Positions 48,384 through 57,599 of a stretch of 64,000 nt of DNA are shown piece by piece. Below the pieces are notes generated by a model. It ran no database searches. It was not told the origin of the DNA and was given only the letters and a program-made list of their open reading frames with translations. The stretch's first letter is position 1, and each line of letters opens with the position of its first letter. The DNA is from Parafannyhessea umbonata. Its GTDB lineage: Bacteria; Actinomycetota; Coriobacteriia; Coriobacteriales; Atopobiaceae. The stretch lies in the NCBI RefSeq assembly GCF_900111255.1, contig NZ_FOGP01000007.1:1-64000 (forward strand). The letters are read 5' to 3'. Both the position numbers and the translations under genes were made by a program.

Positions 48384-50231
48384 ATGTGCGGAGTCGTCGG
48401 TTACACCGGCAAGAAGCAGGCGGTGGACTTCCTTCTCTATGGTCTCCAGACGCTCGAGTACCGCGGGTACGACTCCGCGGGCGTTGCCGTGCTCTCTCCC
48501 GACAACAACCTTCACCTGGTAAAGGTCGCTGGCCGCGTTGCCGCCCTGCGCGAGCGCTGCGAGGCTGCCAACCTGGTGGGCACCACCGGCATCGGGCACA
48601 CGCGCTGGGCAACCCACGGCGCCCCGACGGACAAGAACGCCCACCCGCACACCAGCTGCGACGGTCGCATCGCCGTCGTCCATAACGGCATCATCGAGAA
48701 CTACGAGCAGCTCAAGCGCCAGCTCATGGCCGAGGGCCACGGCTTTAAGAGCGATACGGACACCGAGGTCGTCGCGCACCTGGTGGAGGACGCCTGGAAC
48801 GGACCCGCGAAGGGCGACCTGGCCGCTGCCGTGCGCAACGCCTGCGACAGGCTCGAGGGGTCGTGGGCCCTTGCCGTCACCTGCGCGGACTGCCCCGGCG
48901 AGCTCGTGGTGACCAGGAACGCCTCCCCCCTGGTCGTCGCCTCGACCGAGGACGGCGCCTACGCCGCCTCCGACGTCATGCCGCTTGCCCGGGTCACGTC
49001 GCACTGCATCCAGCTTGACGACCACGACATCGCCGTGCTCCACGAGGACGGCAGCATTGTCGTAGAGGACCGAGACGGCAACCGCGTCGACCATCCCAAG
49101 ACCCTCGACATCGACTGGGACGCCTCGGCGGCCACGCTGGGCGGCTACTCCGACTTCATGGCAAAGGAGATCTCCGAGCAGCCTGCGGCCATCGAGCGCC
49201 TGCTGAAGGACCGCCTGGGCAAGCACGGCATCGAGCTCGACGAGCTCGATATGACCGAGGAGGAGCTCGCGGCCATCGATCGCGTCTACATGGTCGCGTG
49301 CGGCACCTCGTATCACGTCAGCCTCATCGCTCGCGAGCTGCTTCAGGACTGGGCCAAGGTGCCGGTCTTCTGCGAGTACGCCTCCGAGCTCAACTACAAG
49401 GAGCCGCTCGTTACCGAGCACACGCTCTGCGTCATCATCACTCAGTCCGGTGAGACCGCCGACACCCTCACCGCGGCGCGCCGCATGAGGGCCATGGGCT
49501 GCAAGGTCTTCGCCATCACCAACGTCCTGGGGTCCTCCGCTGCCCGCGAGAGCGACGGCACGATGTACATCCAGGCGGGCCCCGAGGTCTGCGTCGCCTC
49601 GACCAAGGCCTACACCGCGCAGATGGTCGCCTCCGCGCTTCTTGCCCTGAGGATCGCAAAGGCCAAGGGCACCATGGATTCCGACAGCGTGCGCGGCCAC
49701 TTCGCGAACCTCGAGCAGGTTCCTGGCCTCATGAGCGAGGTCATCAGCCGCCGCTGGCAGGACAAGCAGGCCGCCCAGGTGTTCCGCAACGCCAAGAGCG
49801 CGCTGTTCCTGGGCCGCGGTGTCAACTCGACGACGGCATACGAGGGCGCTCTTAAGCTGAAGGAGATTAGCTACCTGCATGCCGAGGCATACCCCGCAGG
49901 CGAGATGAAGCATGGCCCCATCGCCCTGCTCGAGCCCGGCTTCCCCGTGGTCGCCATCGTCCCGGCGGACCACGTTCACGACAAGACGGTCTCCAACATC
50001 GAGGAGTCCATCGCCCGCGGCGCCATGGTCGTCGCGGTCGCGACGGACGGGGACGAGCGCGTCGCGAAGCTCTGCGAGCACACGCTCTGGATCCCGCCCT
50101 GTCCCGAGGAGTGGATCGTTCCTCTGGTGGCCATCGTCCACCTGCAGCTGCTTGCCCGCTACGTCGCCCGCAGCCGTGGCTGCGACGTCGACAAGCCGCG
50201 CAACCTGGCTAAGTCCGTTACGGTTGAGTAG
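48384..50231 (+). CDS. glmS: Glucosamine-fructose-6-phosphate aminotransferase
   Basis: A 615-residue enzyme that makes glucosamine-6-phosphate from fructose-6-phosphate and glutamine. The catalytic N-terminal cysteine is residue 2 (MCGVVGYTGKK). The glutaminase domain spans about 1-240. Two SIS domains follow (CGTSYHVSLIA; ITQSGETADTL). The C-terminus KSVTVE is typical. ATG 48384 follows AGGAGG; the open frame before it is leader. Confidence 0.96.
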   Translation: MCGVVGYTGKKQAVDFLLYGLQTLEYRGYDSAGVAVLSPDNNLHLVKVAGRVAALRERCEAANLVGTTGIGHTRWATHGAPTDKNAHPHTSCDGRIAVVHNGIIENYEQLKRQLMAEGHGFKSDTDTEVVAHLVEDAWNGPAKGDLAAAVRNACDRLEGSWALAVTCADCPGELVVTRNASPLVVASTEDGAYAASDVMPLARVTSHCIQLDDHDIAVLHEDGSIVVEDRDGNRVDHPKTLDIDWDASAATLGGYSDFMAKEISEQPAAIERLLKDRLGKHGIELDELDMTEEELAAIDRVYMVACGTSYHVSLIARELLQDWAKVPVFCEYASELNYKEPLVTEHTLCVIITQSGETADTLTAARRMRAMGCKVFAITNVLGSSAARESDGTMYIQAGPEVCVASTKAYTAQMVASALLALRIAKAKGTMDSDSVRGHFANLEQVPGLMSEVISRRWQDKQAAQVFRNAKSALFLGRGVNSTTAYEGALKLKEISYLHAEAYPAGEMKHGPIALLEPGFPVVAIVPADHVHDKTVSNIEESIARGAMVVAVATDGDERVAKLCEHTLWIPPCPEEWIVPLVAIVHLQLLARYVARSRGCDVDKPRNLAKSVTVE

Positions 50232-50240
50232 GGGTTATTC

Positions 50241-50819
50241 GTGGCACGAGCCGGCGTGGGCGTGGACATGCTCGAGATCAAGAGGATGGAGCGTGCGATC
50301 AGCCGCCATCCCTCCTTCCTCCAGAGGGTGTTCACCGAAGAGGAGCGCATCTATTGCGAGGGGACCGCGCGTCCCACCGAGCACTATGCGGCCCGTTTCG
50401 CGGCGCGCGAGGCGACGCTCAAGGCGTTGGGCACGGGCTTCTCGCAGGGCGTGAAGGTGCGTGACGTGTCGGTCGGGCGAGACTCGCGGGGCCGTCCCGT
50501 CGCGGTTCTGACGGGAAGGGCCGCCGAGGTGGCGGCGGAGCAGGGCGTCCAGGAGGTCCTGCTGTCGCTCTCGCACACCCACGAGGTTGCCGTGGCCAAC
50601 GCCGTGGCGATGACGGACGACGTTCGTCCCAAGGCGGACGAGACGACGGACCCCCTCAAGGAGCTCCAGGCCTCATTCAAGCAGGCCCGCTCGGTGATTG
50701 ACGAGCTTGAGCGCCTTCAGGACGGAATCTTGGACACACTTGACGGGGAAGAGCGCGGGGAAGAAGAACCCGCGATGGAGCAGATACCCTTTGCGGATGC
50801 TCGGGGGAGTGACGAATAA
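50241..50819 (+). CDS. acpS: Holo-acyl-carrier-protein synthase with C-terminal extension
   Basis: A 192-residue AcpS that transfers phosphopantetheine to acyl carrier protein. GVGVDMLEIKRMER and the F/WxxKEA-like RFAAREATLKALGTG hold the magnesium and CoA residues; LSLSHTHEVAVANAV ends the catalytic core near residue 128. The last 60 or so residues (KELQASFKQARSVIDELERL ...) are an extra, mostly helical tail not found in standard AcpS. It starts with GTG 50241 and overlaps the next gene by one base. Confidence 0.9.
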   Translation: MARAGVGVDMLEIKRMERAISRHPSFLQRVFTEEERIYCEGTARPTEHYAARFAAREATLKALGTGFSQGVKVRDVSVGRDSRGRPVAVLTGRAAEVAAEQGVQEVLLSLSHTHEVAVANAVAMTDDVRPKADETTDPLKELQASFKQARSVIDELERLQDGILDTLDGEERGEEEPAMEQIPFADARGSDE

Positions 50820-52432
50820 TGCAGCCAGTACTTAACGTCGAGGACGTAAAGCGTGTGGAGAGCGGCCTGACCGAGGTGGGCGTCAGCATCTCCGAGCTCA
50901 TGCACAGGGCGGGCACCGCCGCCGCGAACGAGGTCATGCGCACCGACGACGTGTCCTCGGTCACGGTCTTTTGCGGCCTCGGCAACAACGGTGGCGACGG
51001 CTGGGTTGCCGCCGAGTCTCTTCGCAAGCGCGACATCGACGTGACGGTGGTCACGCCGGTCGCCCCCGATGACATCCAGGGCGACCTCGCCCGCGTGGTC
51101 GCAAAGAGCGCCCAGGCGGCCGGCGTGAAGATGCTCGTCGCCCCGCCGAAGGGTCGTGTCGAGGAGCTGCTGCTCTCGACTGACGTCGTTGTCGACGCGA
51201 TGCTGGGCACCGGGTTCCACGGAGACCCCCGCGCCCCCTTTGACATCTGGATCGAGTGCATCAACGCGTCGGGCGCCACGGTCATCGCCGTCGACGTCCC
51301 CAGCGGTCTTTCCGCCCAGACGGGTCTTGCGTCTTCTAGGTGCGTCATCGCCGACATGACGGTCACCATGCTGGTGCTCAAGCCCGGCCTGCTTGCGGAC
51401 ATGGGCCGCGACGCCTGCGGAACCATCGTCGTCGCCCCGCTTGCCGAGCAGACCGAGCGTCTGGTGCTCGAGGCGGACCCCGTCGCCTGGAGGGCCGACC
51501 TCGAGGACTATGTCGACGTGCTCGCGCCGCCCTCCAATGCGGTTGACAAGTTCACGCGCGGGTCGGTGCTGGTCGTCGGAGGCTCCCTCCGCTTCCCGGG
51601 CGCCCCGCTCCTGGCCGCCCAGGCGGCCGCTCGCTCCGGCGCCGGCTACGTGACCCTTGCCGTTCCCGAGCCTGTCGCCCCCATCCTGCAGTCGCAGATG
51701 CCCGAGATTCCGGTCATGGGGCTTCCCTCCGACCCGGACGGCACCTTCTCGGCCGAGGCCGCGGACATCGTGGCCGAGCTCGCCCTCAAGCGCACGGCGA
51801 CCCTGGTTGGCCCCGGCATGCGCGTGAGCGGTGGCACGGTCGGCGTGGTCTCCAAGCTGATCTCGAGCGAGGTCCCGCTGGTCATCGATGCCGATGGCCT
51901 GAACTGCCTGGCTCGCCTGACGTCCAACAAGCTGGATGACTTCCCCGAGCTGCTTCGCAGGAACGAGCCGCTCATCCTGACCCCGCACCGTCGCGAGCTC
52001 GGCAGGCTTGTGGGGCAGCAGGAGGTTCCTCCCGCGTCCCTCACCGCAGCGATGGAGGCCGCAAGGCGCATCGTCTGGACCGATGGTGGCAGCGAGATAA
52101 CGGTCGTCGCCAAGGGCTCCGCAACCGCGTGTGTGAGCGTCGACGCGGCCGTCCTGCCCAAGCCAGGCCCCGCGGCCCTGGCCACCGCCGGGTCTGGGGA
52201 CGTGCTGGGAGGCGTGGTCGCGGCATTTCTTGCCCGCTCCAACGTGGGCAACGATGACCTACCCGTTCTTTCCGCGCTCGCCTGCGAGGTCCATGGCTAC
52301 GCCGGTTCGATTGCGGCCGAGCGCTTTGGCTCTCACGGCGTGATGGCGCGTGACATTATTGATGCATTGGGACTCGCCGAGGACGCGCTCGAAGAGCAGA
52401 TCGCCTTCCCCGAATCCACGGATATGGATTAG
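50819..52432 (+). CDS. nnr: Bifunctional NAD(P)H-hydrate epimerase/dehydratase
   Basis: A 537-residue repair enzyme for hydrated NAD(P)H. The N-terminal YjeF-type epimerase domain (FCGLGNNGGDGWVAAE) spans about 1-220. The C-terminal ribokinase-like dehydratase domain has VVGGSLRFPGAP and the catalytic TAGSGDVLGG. Translation is coupled to acpS by TAATG. The order acpS-nnr-alr is common in bacteria. Confidence 0.94.
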   Translation: MQPVLNVEDVKRVESGLTEVGVSISELMHRAGTAAANEVMRTDDVSSVTVFCGLGNNGGDGWVAAESLRKRDIDVTVVTPVAPDDIQGDLARVVAKSAQAAGVKMLVAPPKGRVEELLLSTDVVVDAMLGTGFHGDPRAPFDIWIECINASGATVIAVDVPSGLSAQTGLASSRCVIADMTVTMLVLKPGLLADMGRDACGTIVVAPLAEQTERLVLEADPVAWRADLEDYVDVLAPPSNAVDKFTRGSVLVVGGSLRFPGAPLLAAQAAARSGAGYVTLAVPEPVAPILQSQMPEIPVMGLPSDPDGTFSAEAADIVAELALKRTATLVGPGMRVSGGTVGVVSKLISSEVPLVIDADGLNCLARLTSNKLDDFPELLRRNEPLILTPHRRELGRLVGQQEVPPASLTAAMEAARRIVWTDGGSEITVVAKGSATACVSVDAAVLPKPGPAALATAGSGDVLGGVVAAFLARSNVGNDDLPVLSALACEVHGYAGSIAAERFGSHGVMARDIIDALGLAEDALEEQIAFPESTDMD

Positions 52433-52452
52433 CGACTGGAGGAAACGCAGCG

Positions 52453-53613
52453 ATGCCGACCGTTAAGTATCCCAAGAACCGATGGGCATGGGTCGAGGTT
52501 GACCTCAACGCCATTCGCAAGAACACCAGGGCCTTCAAGGCGCAGATTGAGCGCGGCACCAAGATGATGTGCGCCGTCAAGGCGGACGCCTATGGTCACG
52601 GTGCCGTCGAGTGCGCCAAGACCATGCACTCCGCGGGCGCGGACCAGTTTGCCGTCGCCACGGTCGACGAGGGTATCGAGCTGAGAAAGGGCGGGGTGAC
52701 CCAGCCCATCCTCATGCTCAACGAGTCGCCGCTCGAGGGCATTGACGACCTGCTGGCCTACGACATCATGCCGGCCATCTACACCACGGAGTTCGCCTAT
52801 GCCTATGGCGAGCGCGCCGTCGCCCTGGACAAGGTCGGCAAGTACCACCTGGCGGTGGACACGGGCATGACGCGCATCGGCGTGCTTCCCGAGGACGCGG
52901 TCGAATTCCGCCACAGCATCGACTTCCATCGCGGCCTGGAGTGCGCGGGCACATTCACGCACTTCGCGACGGCCGACGTCATCGGCGACTGGGACTTCAA
53001 ACAGCAGGCGCGCCGCTTTGCCGACACGGTGGGCGCGCTTCGCCAGGCGGGGTTCGAGACGGGGCTCGTGCACTGCGACAACACCCCCGGCACTCTGCTC
53101 CATCCCGAGTTCCACTATGACATGTGCCGCGTGGGCATCGGCCTCTACGGCCTTCAGGCTGCCGAGACCACCGCGCCTCGCATCGCGCTGACGCCTGCCA
53201 TGAGCGTGCGCGCCCGCGTGACGCGCGTCATCAACCCGGCCGTGGGCGAGGGCGTCGGCTACGGCCTGACCTATCGCGTGCCGAAGCCCAACATCCAGAT
53301 CGCCACGGTTCCCGTGGGCTACGCGGACGGGCTCTCGCGCGTCCTCTCCAACAACATGGATGTCATCTGCAACGGCACCCGTGCCCGCCAGGTCGGACGT
53401 ATCTGCATGGACCAGTTCATGTTCGCCGTGGACGTCAACAGCATCCGCGCCTATCACCCGGCCCGCTCGGTCGAGCGTGGCGACGTCGTGACCATCATCG
53501 GTCGCGACGGCGACGAGGAGATCACGGCCGACGAGATGGCGGCGCGTCGCAACACGATTAACTACGAGGTCGTCTGCAACTTCTCGCAGCGTCTTGACAG
53601 GGTCTTCGTCTAG
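52453..53613 (+). CDS. alr: Alanine racemase
   Basis: A 386-residue PLP enzyme that supplies D-alanine for peptidoglycan. PLP binds Lys43 in AVKADAYGHG; the second catalytic base, a tyrosine near 290, is in VGYADGLSR. GGAGG lies before ATG 52453. It is part of the cell-wall and housekeeping run from glmM onward. Confidence 0.96.
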   Translation: MPTVKYPKNRWAWVEVDLNAIRKNTRAFKAQIERGTKMMCAVKADAYGHGAVECAKTMHSAGADQFAVATVDEGIELRKGGVTQPILMLNESPLEGIDDLLAYDIMPAIYTTEFAYAYGERAVALDKVGKYHLAVDTGMTRIGVLPEDAVEFRHSIDFHRGLECAGTFTHFATADVIGDWDFKQQARRFADTVGALRQAGFETGLVHCDNTPGTLLHPEFHYDMCRVGIGLYGLQAAETTAPRIALTPAMSVRARVTRVINPAVGEGVGYGLTYRVPKPNIQIATVPVGYADGLSRVLSNNMDVICNGTRARQVGRICMDQFMFAVDVNSIRAYHPARSVERGDVVTIIGRDGDEEITADEMAARRNTINYEVVCNFSQRLDRVFV

Positions 53614-53622
53614 GAGGTTCTT

Positions 53623-54240
53623 GTGGGTGTCATGCACATTCCCGGGCATGAGCACCAGCGCCCGGGTGAGGTCGCGCTCCAAGAGATACGTGACGTCATG
53701 GGCAACTGCCAGCTCTGTCCCCTGGGCCAGACGCGAACCAACCTCGTGTTCGGGACGGGAAACCCCCATGCTCGCGTGATGTTCGTCGGCGAGGGGCCTG
53801 GCAAGAACGAGGACGTCCAGGGCGAGCCCTTCGTGGGCCAGGCCGGAAAGAGGCTTGACTCGCTCTTGGGCTTGGCTGGGCTGAGGCGCGAGGACGTGTA
53901 CATCGCGAACGTCATCAAGTGCCGGCCGCCCTCGAACCGCAACCCACGTCCCGAGGAGATCAAGGCCTGCTCGCCCTTCCTGCGCGAGCAGATCCGCAGC
54001 ATCTGGCCAGACGTGATCGTGTGCCTGGGCAACTTCGCCACGCAGTTCGTCTTGCGCACCGATAGGGGCGTGACGCAGCTTCGCGGCAAGATGTACGAGA
54101 CCGGGCATTTCAAGGTCATCCCCACGTTCCATCCGGCGGCGACGCTCTACCACGAGGAGTGGACGCCGCTGCTCGAGGCAGACCTGACGATGCTGGGTGA
54201 CTGGCTGAAGGAAAGCCCGAGGCAGGAGGAGGCACAATGA
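53623..54240 (+). CDS. Family 4 uracil-DNA glycosylase (iron-sulfur)
   Basis: A 205-residue type 4 uracil-DNA glycosylase that removes uracil from DNA. GEGPGKNEDVQGEPFVGQAG is the family motif. Four cysteines (C29, C32 and the pair in KCRPPSNRNPRPEEIKAC) bind 4Fe-4S. A conserved histidine is in TFHPAAT. I prefer GTG 53623 because AGGAGG stands 6 bp upstream; ATG 53632 is also possible. It overlaps tsaE by 4 bp (ATGA). Confidence 0.93.
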   Translation: MGVMHIPGHEHQRPGEVALQEIRDVMGNCQLCPLGQTRTNLVFGTGNPHARVMFVGEGPGKNEDVQGEPFVGQAGKRLDSLLGLAGLRREDVYIANVIKCRPPSNRNPRPEEIKACSPFLREQIRSIWPDVIVCLGNFATQFVLRTDRGVTQLRGKMYETGHFKVIPTFHPAATLYHEEWTPLLEADLTMLGDWLKESPRQEEAQ

Positions 54241-54758
54241 GCGTCGCGACAAGGGTCGGAAGGGGCGAGTTCCGCTCGACCTCGGCCGAGCAGACGATAG
54301 CCGTGGGCGAGGCCTTGGGCCGTGTCCTGCGGGAGGGCGACGTGCTCGTCCTCACGGGCGACCTGGGGGCGGGGAAGACCCAGCTCACCAAGGGAATCGC
54401 ACGCGGCATGGGCGTCGATGGCGACGTCACGAGCCCGACCTTCACCATCGAGATGGTCTACGAGGGCCGCGACCTTCCCCTCTACCACTTCGACCTGTAC
54501 CGCCTGGACTCCGCTTCGCAGCTTGAGGACACGGGCCTCTTCGACGTGCTGGGCTCAGACGGTCCTTGCGTCATCGAGTGGGGCGAGCAGTTCTCTGACG
54601 ACATTGGAGAAGAGCGCATCGACGTGTTCGTCACGCGCCTCGACGACGAGGCGGCCCCGGGAGAGGAGCCGCCGCGCCTGATCTCCCTGCGCGCTCACGA
54701 CGCGCGGGGAGAAGAGCTGTTGGACGCCCTCGAGGCGCAGGCCCAGCAGATGAACTAA
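54237..54758 (+). CDS. tsaE: tRNA threonylcarbamoyladenosine biosynthesis ATPase TsaE
   Basis: A 173-residue P-loop protein (LTGDLGAGKTQLTKGIA) with SPTFTIEMVYEG and YHFDLYRL. TsaE is the ATPase partner of TsaB-TsaD in making t6A37 on tRNAs that read ANN codons. Its partners are encoded by the next gene as one fused protein. It ends with an acidic tail longer than in E. coli. Confidence 0.95.
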   Translation: MSVATRVGRGEFRSTSAEQTIAVGEALGRVLREGDVLVLTGDLGAGKTQLTKGIARGMGVDGDVTSPTFTIEMVYEGRDLPLYHFDLYRLDSASQLEDTGLFDVLGSDGPCVIEWGEQFSDDIGEERIDVFVTRLDDEAAPGEEPPRLISLRAHDARGEELLDALEAQAQQMN

Positions 54759-54854
54759 CCGGAAGGGCGGGGTAAGGGCCATGGCGTGCATGCGCTTCTC
54801 GCCCCGCAAATTGCCCGTCGTTGTGACGCGGGCCTACGAAAGAGACAATCGCAC

Positions 54855-57317
54855 ATGAGTACCGAAGCACCCCAGATGAGCGTCCGCACCATCCTTGCCG
54901 TAGACACCTCGACCGACATGCTCGCCTGCGCCGTGGGCACATGGGAGGGTGGCGACGCGGCCCCGAGCTGCAAGACGCTGGCCACGCGCGACCACCTGTG
55001 CCGTCGTCATGCCAACGAGGAGCTGGCCAACAGCTGCCGCGCCGCGCTCGAGGAGGCCGGCCTTGCGATGGCGGACGTCGACGCGGTCCTGGTGGGGAGG
55101 GGGCCCGGCTCCTTCACGGGGGTCCGCATCGGCATCGCCACGGCAAAGGGGCTGGCCTGTGGTCTGGGCAAGCCCCTGTACGGGGCGTCGACGCTCGACG
55201 CGGCCGCCTGGACCGCGTGGGAGGCTGGCGTGCGCGGCAAGCTCCTGGTGGTGGGCGACGCCATGCGCGGAGAGGTCTATCCGGGCGACTATGCGCTCGA
55301 TGACAATGGCGCGCACCGACGGTTCGCGTCCGAGCGCGTCCTCAAGGCTGACGCGTTCGTCGAGGAGCTCTCCGCCCGCGGCGACGGGGGCGACCTGACG
55401 ATATCGGGTGACGGCCTCAAGAAGTACCGCGCGAAGTTCGAGGATGCGGGCTTCTCGTGCATTGCCGACGAGGCCATCTGGCATCCCACCGGCTCCGGCC
55501 TGCTGCACGCAGCCGTCGCGCCCGAGGCCCATTTGGGCGACGGCGACCCCGCGCTGGTGCTTCCCATCTACACGCGCCTTTCCGACGCGGAGGAAAACGA
55601 GCGCAGGCGCCTTGGCATGGCGGAGCCGGCCAGCGTGCAGACCACGGGCGTCGACGACCTGCTGGCGGGCATTCACTCGCAGCTGAGGCCGATGACCGTG
55701 AACGACCTCGAGGCCGTCGCGGAGCTCGAGGCCGAGGTCTACCAGGACGCGGCGCACACGCCGTGGTCTCGCCAGCTCTTCTTCGAGGACCTCTCCCAGC
55801 CGGGACGTTCCTGGTGGGTCGCGCATGATCGCGGCGAGATCATCGGCTTTGCGGGCGGCATGCTCGCGGGGGATGACTTCGAGGTGACAGACGTGGTCGT
55901 GTGCCCCGCGCGCCGTCGCGAGGGGCTGGCGTCGCGCCTGTTCGCGCGCATTGCCTATGACGCCCAGATGCTCGGTGCCAAGACTGCCTCACTCGAGGTG
56001 GAGGAGAAGAACGCGGCGGGCCGCGCGCTGTACGAGTGCCTTGGCATGCGACGGACGGGCAAGCGTCCGAACTACTACGGCCAGGGCGAGGACGCACTCA
56101 TCCTCTCGGTCGATCTGCCGCTCGACGCATCGCGTCTGCAGGGGGAGCGCGTCGAGCCGAGCGCCTCGGTGCGCCCGTGGCCCATCGAGGTGGGCAAGAG
56201 GAGCGAGGACTGCCTGCGCGCGCTGGATGCCGCGGGAGGCCTGATCCTCTCGGTCGAGTCGTCCTGCGACGAGACCGCCATGGCCATCATCGACTCGCAT
56301 GGAACCATCTGCGCGAATGTCGTCGCGACCTCAATCGACTTCCACGCCCGCTTTGGCGGCGTTGTGCCCGAGATTGCCTCGCGCAAGCACGTCGAGGCCA
56401 TTGTCGGCGTCTTCGAGGAGACGCTCGCCCGGGCCGGCGCCCACTTTGGCTGCGACACACTGACTCCCGCGGACCTCTCTGCCGTGGGCGTGACGGCGGG
56501 GCCCGGCCTCGTGGGCGCGCTGGTGGTCGGCGTCGCCTTCGCAAAGGGCGTTTGCGCCGCAACCGACCTTCCGCTCGTGGCCGTGAACCATCTCGAGGGT
56601 CACCTTCTGGCGAACCTCTTCGCCAACCGCGAGCTCGAGCCGCCCTTTGTCGCAAGCCTCGTGTCTGGCGGCAACACCATGCTGGTCCACGTAAAGGAGT
56701 GGGGTGACTACGAGGTCCTGGGCTCCACCATCGACGATGCGGTGGGCGAGGCCTTCGACAAGGTCGCAAAGGCCTTGGGGCTGGGCTACCCGGGCGGCCC
56801 CATCATCTCCAAGCTCGCCGCCCGCGGAAACAAGAAGGCGATCCACTTCCCCCGCGCCATGATGCACAGCCATGACTTCCGCTTCTCGCTCTCCGGCCTG
56901 AAGACGGCCGTCATCACCTACATCGAGGGCGAGAACAAGGCCGGAAGGCCAATCAACCTCCCGGACCTCGCCGCCTCGTTCGAGGCGGCGGTCATCGACG
57001 TCCAGGTTGCCAAGGCCGCGGAGGCCGTCCTGCAGACGGGCGTCTCGGACTTCTGCGTGGGCGGCGGCGTTGCTGCGAACCCCCAGCTGCGCGAGGCGTA
57101 CAAGAAGCGCTTCAGGCGCATGGGGGTCAGGGTGAGCGTTCCGCCGCTGTCCGTCTGCGGAGACAACGGCGCCATGATCGCGGTCGTCGCCCTGCGAAAT
57201 TATAGAGACGGCGTGATGGCCGACCTTTCGCTCGACGCAAATCCCAATGCAAAGCTGGGTGCCTGGAGCTCTACCGCGGCGCCACTGATAGGAGGGGACT
57301 GGCCTGCACAATCCTAA
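54855..57317 (+). CDS. Fusion protein TsaB-RimI-TsaD
   Basis: An 820-residue protein with three enzymes in one chain. Residues about 8-250 are TsaB (TILAVDTSTDMLACAV; GRGPGSFTGVRIGIATAKGL). About 272-425 is a RimI-type GNAT acetyltransferase (acetyl-CoA loop RRREGLASRLF; NAAGRALYECLGM), which acetylates the N-terminus of ribosomal protein S18 in relatives. About 461-820 is TsaD (SVESSCDETAMAI; metal-binding histidines in NHLEGHLLANL; VGGGVAANPQLRE). TsaB and TsaD form the t6A transferase, so the fusion fixes their ratio. ATG 54855 is preferred over 54786, which precedes the homologous region; ATG 54876 is also possible. Confidence 0.93.
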   Translation: MSTEAPQMSVRTILAVDTSTDMLACAVGTWEGGDAAPSCKTLATRDHLCRRHANEELANSCRAALEEAGLAMADVDAVLVGRGPGSFTGVRIGIATAKGLACGLGKPLYGASTLDAAAWTAWEAGVRGKLLVVGDAMRGEVYPGDYALDDNGAHRRFASERVLKADAFVEELSARGDGGDLTISGDGLKKYRAKFEDAGFSCIADEAIWHPTGSGLLHAAVAPEAHLGDGDPALVLPIYTRLSDAEENERRRLGMAEPASVQTTGVDDLLAGIHSQLRPMTVNDLEAVAELEAEVYQDAAHTPWSRQLFFEDLSQPGRSWWVAHDRGEIIGFAGGMLAGDDFEVTDVVVCPARRREGLASRLFARIAYDAQMLGAKTASLEVEEKNAAGRALYECLGMRRTGKRPNYYGQGEDALILSVDLPLDASRLQGERVEPSASVRPWPIEVGKRSEDCLRALDAAGGLILSVESSCDETAMAIIDSHGTICANVVATSIDFHARFGGVVPEIASRKHVEAIVGVFEETLARAGAHFGCDTLTPADLSAVGVTAGPGLVGALVVGVAFAKGVCAATDLPLVAVNHLEGHLLANLFANRELEPPFVASLVSGGNTMLVHVKEWGDYEVLGSTIDDAVGEAFDKVAKALGLGYPGGPIISKLAARGNKKAIHFPRAMMHSHDFRFSLSGLKTAVITYIEGENKAGRPINLPDLAASFEAAVIDVQVAKAAEAVLQTGVSDFCVGGGVAANPQLREAYKKRFRRMGVRVSVPPLSVCGDNGAMIAVVALRNYRDGVMADLSLDANPNAKLGAWSSTAAPLIGGDWPAQS

Positions 57318-57350
57318 GGTCAGGCGGGATTAATCTTTTCGCTGTCGGGT

Positions 57351-57387
57351 GGTGCCGCGATGCTTGGGCGCATCGCGGCACCGTTTT
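57351..57387 (+). terminator. Terminator after the TsaB-RimI-TsaD gene
   Basis: A perfect 13-bp stem (GGTGCCGCGATGC with GCATCGCGGCACC) followed by GTTTT. Confidence 0.92.
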
Positions 57388-57414
57388 ATTGCATATGGTA
57401 AAGAGGGATATAAT
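57386..57414 (+). promoter_or_regulatory. Promoter of the amino acid ABC transporter operon
   Basis: A perfect TATAAT (57409-57414) with TTATTG 17 bp upstream. Transcription would start near 57421, giving a leader of about 180 nt. Confidence 0.65.
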
Positions 57415-57420
57415 CGCTGG

Positions 57421-57599
57421 TTAAACCCGTGTTACCAAGGACGGGGACTTCACTTTCGAATTTGATAGCTGTCGTATTCTGACCTCGTGCACGTAACTTT
57501 CTCGCATTAGGTTGCAAGGGGGAGGGGAATAGGTCCCCTCCGGTTGCGGAGCACGGAAGGGGACTTTAGGCAGTTTTCAGAAGGAAAGAAGGAACCACC
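57421..57599 (+). promoter_or_regulatory. Structured 5' leader of the amino acid ABC transporter operon
   Basis: The long leader contains GGAGGGGA (57521) pairing with TCCCCTCC (57534-57541). The same CCCC strand can pair instead with AGGGGAC (57558-57564), so two exclusive folds exist. I recognise no known riboswitch consensus. Confidence 0.4.

Noticed and set aside
57345-57387. T-box-like antiterminator motif (GGGTGGTGCCGCG) after the TsaB-RimI-TsaD gene
   Set aside because: The motif is part of a simple perfect terminator stem 33 bp behind the stop codon. There is no room for a T-box stem I and no gene follows directly.
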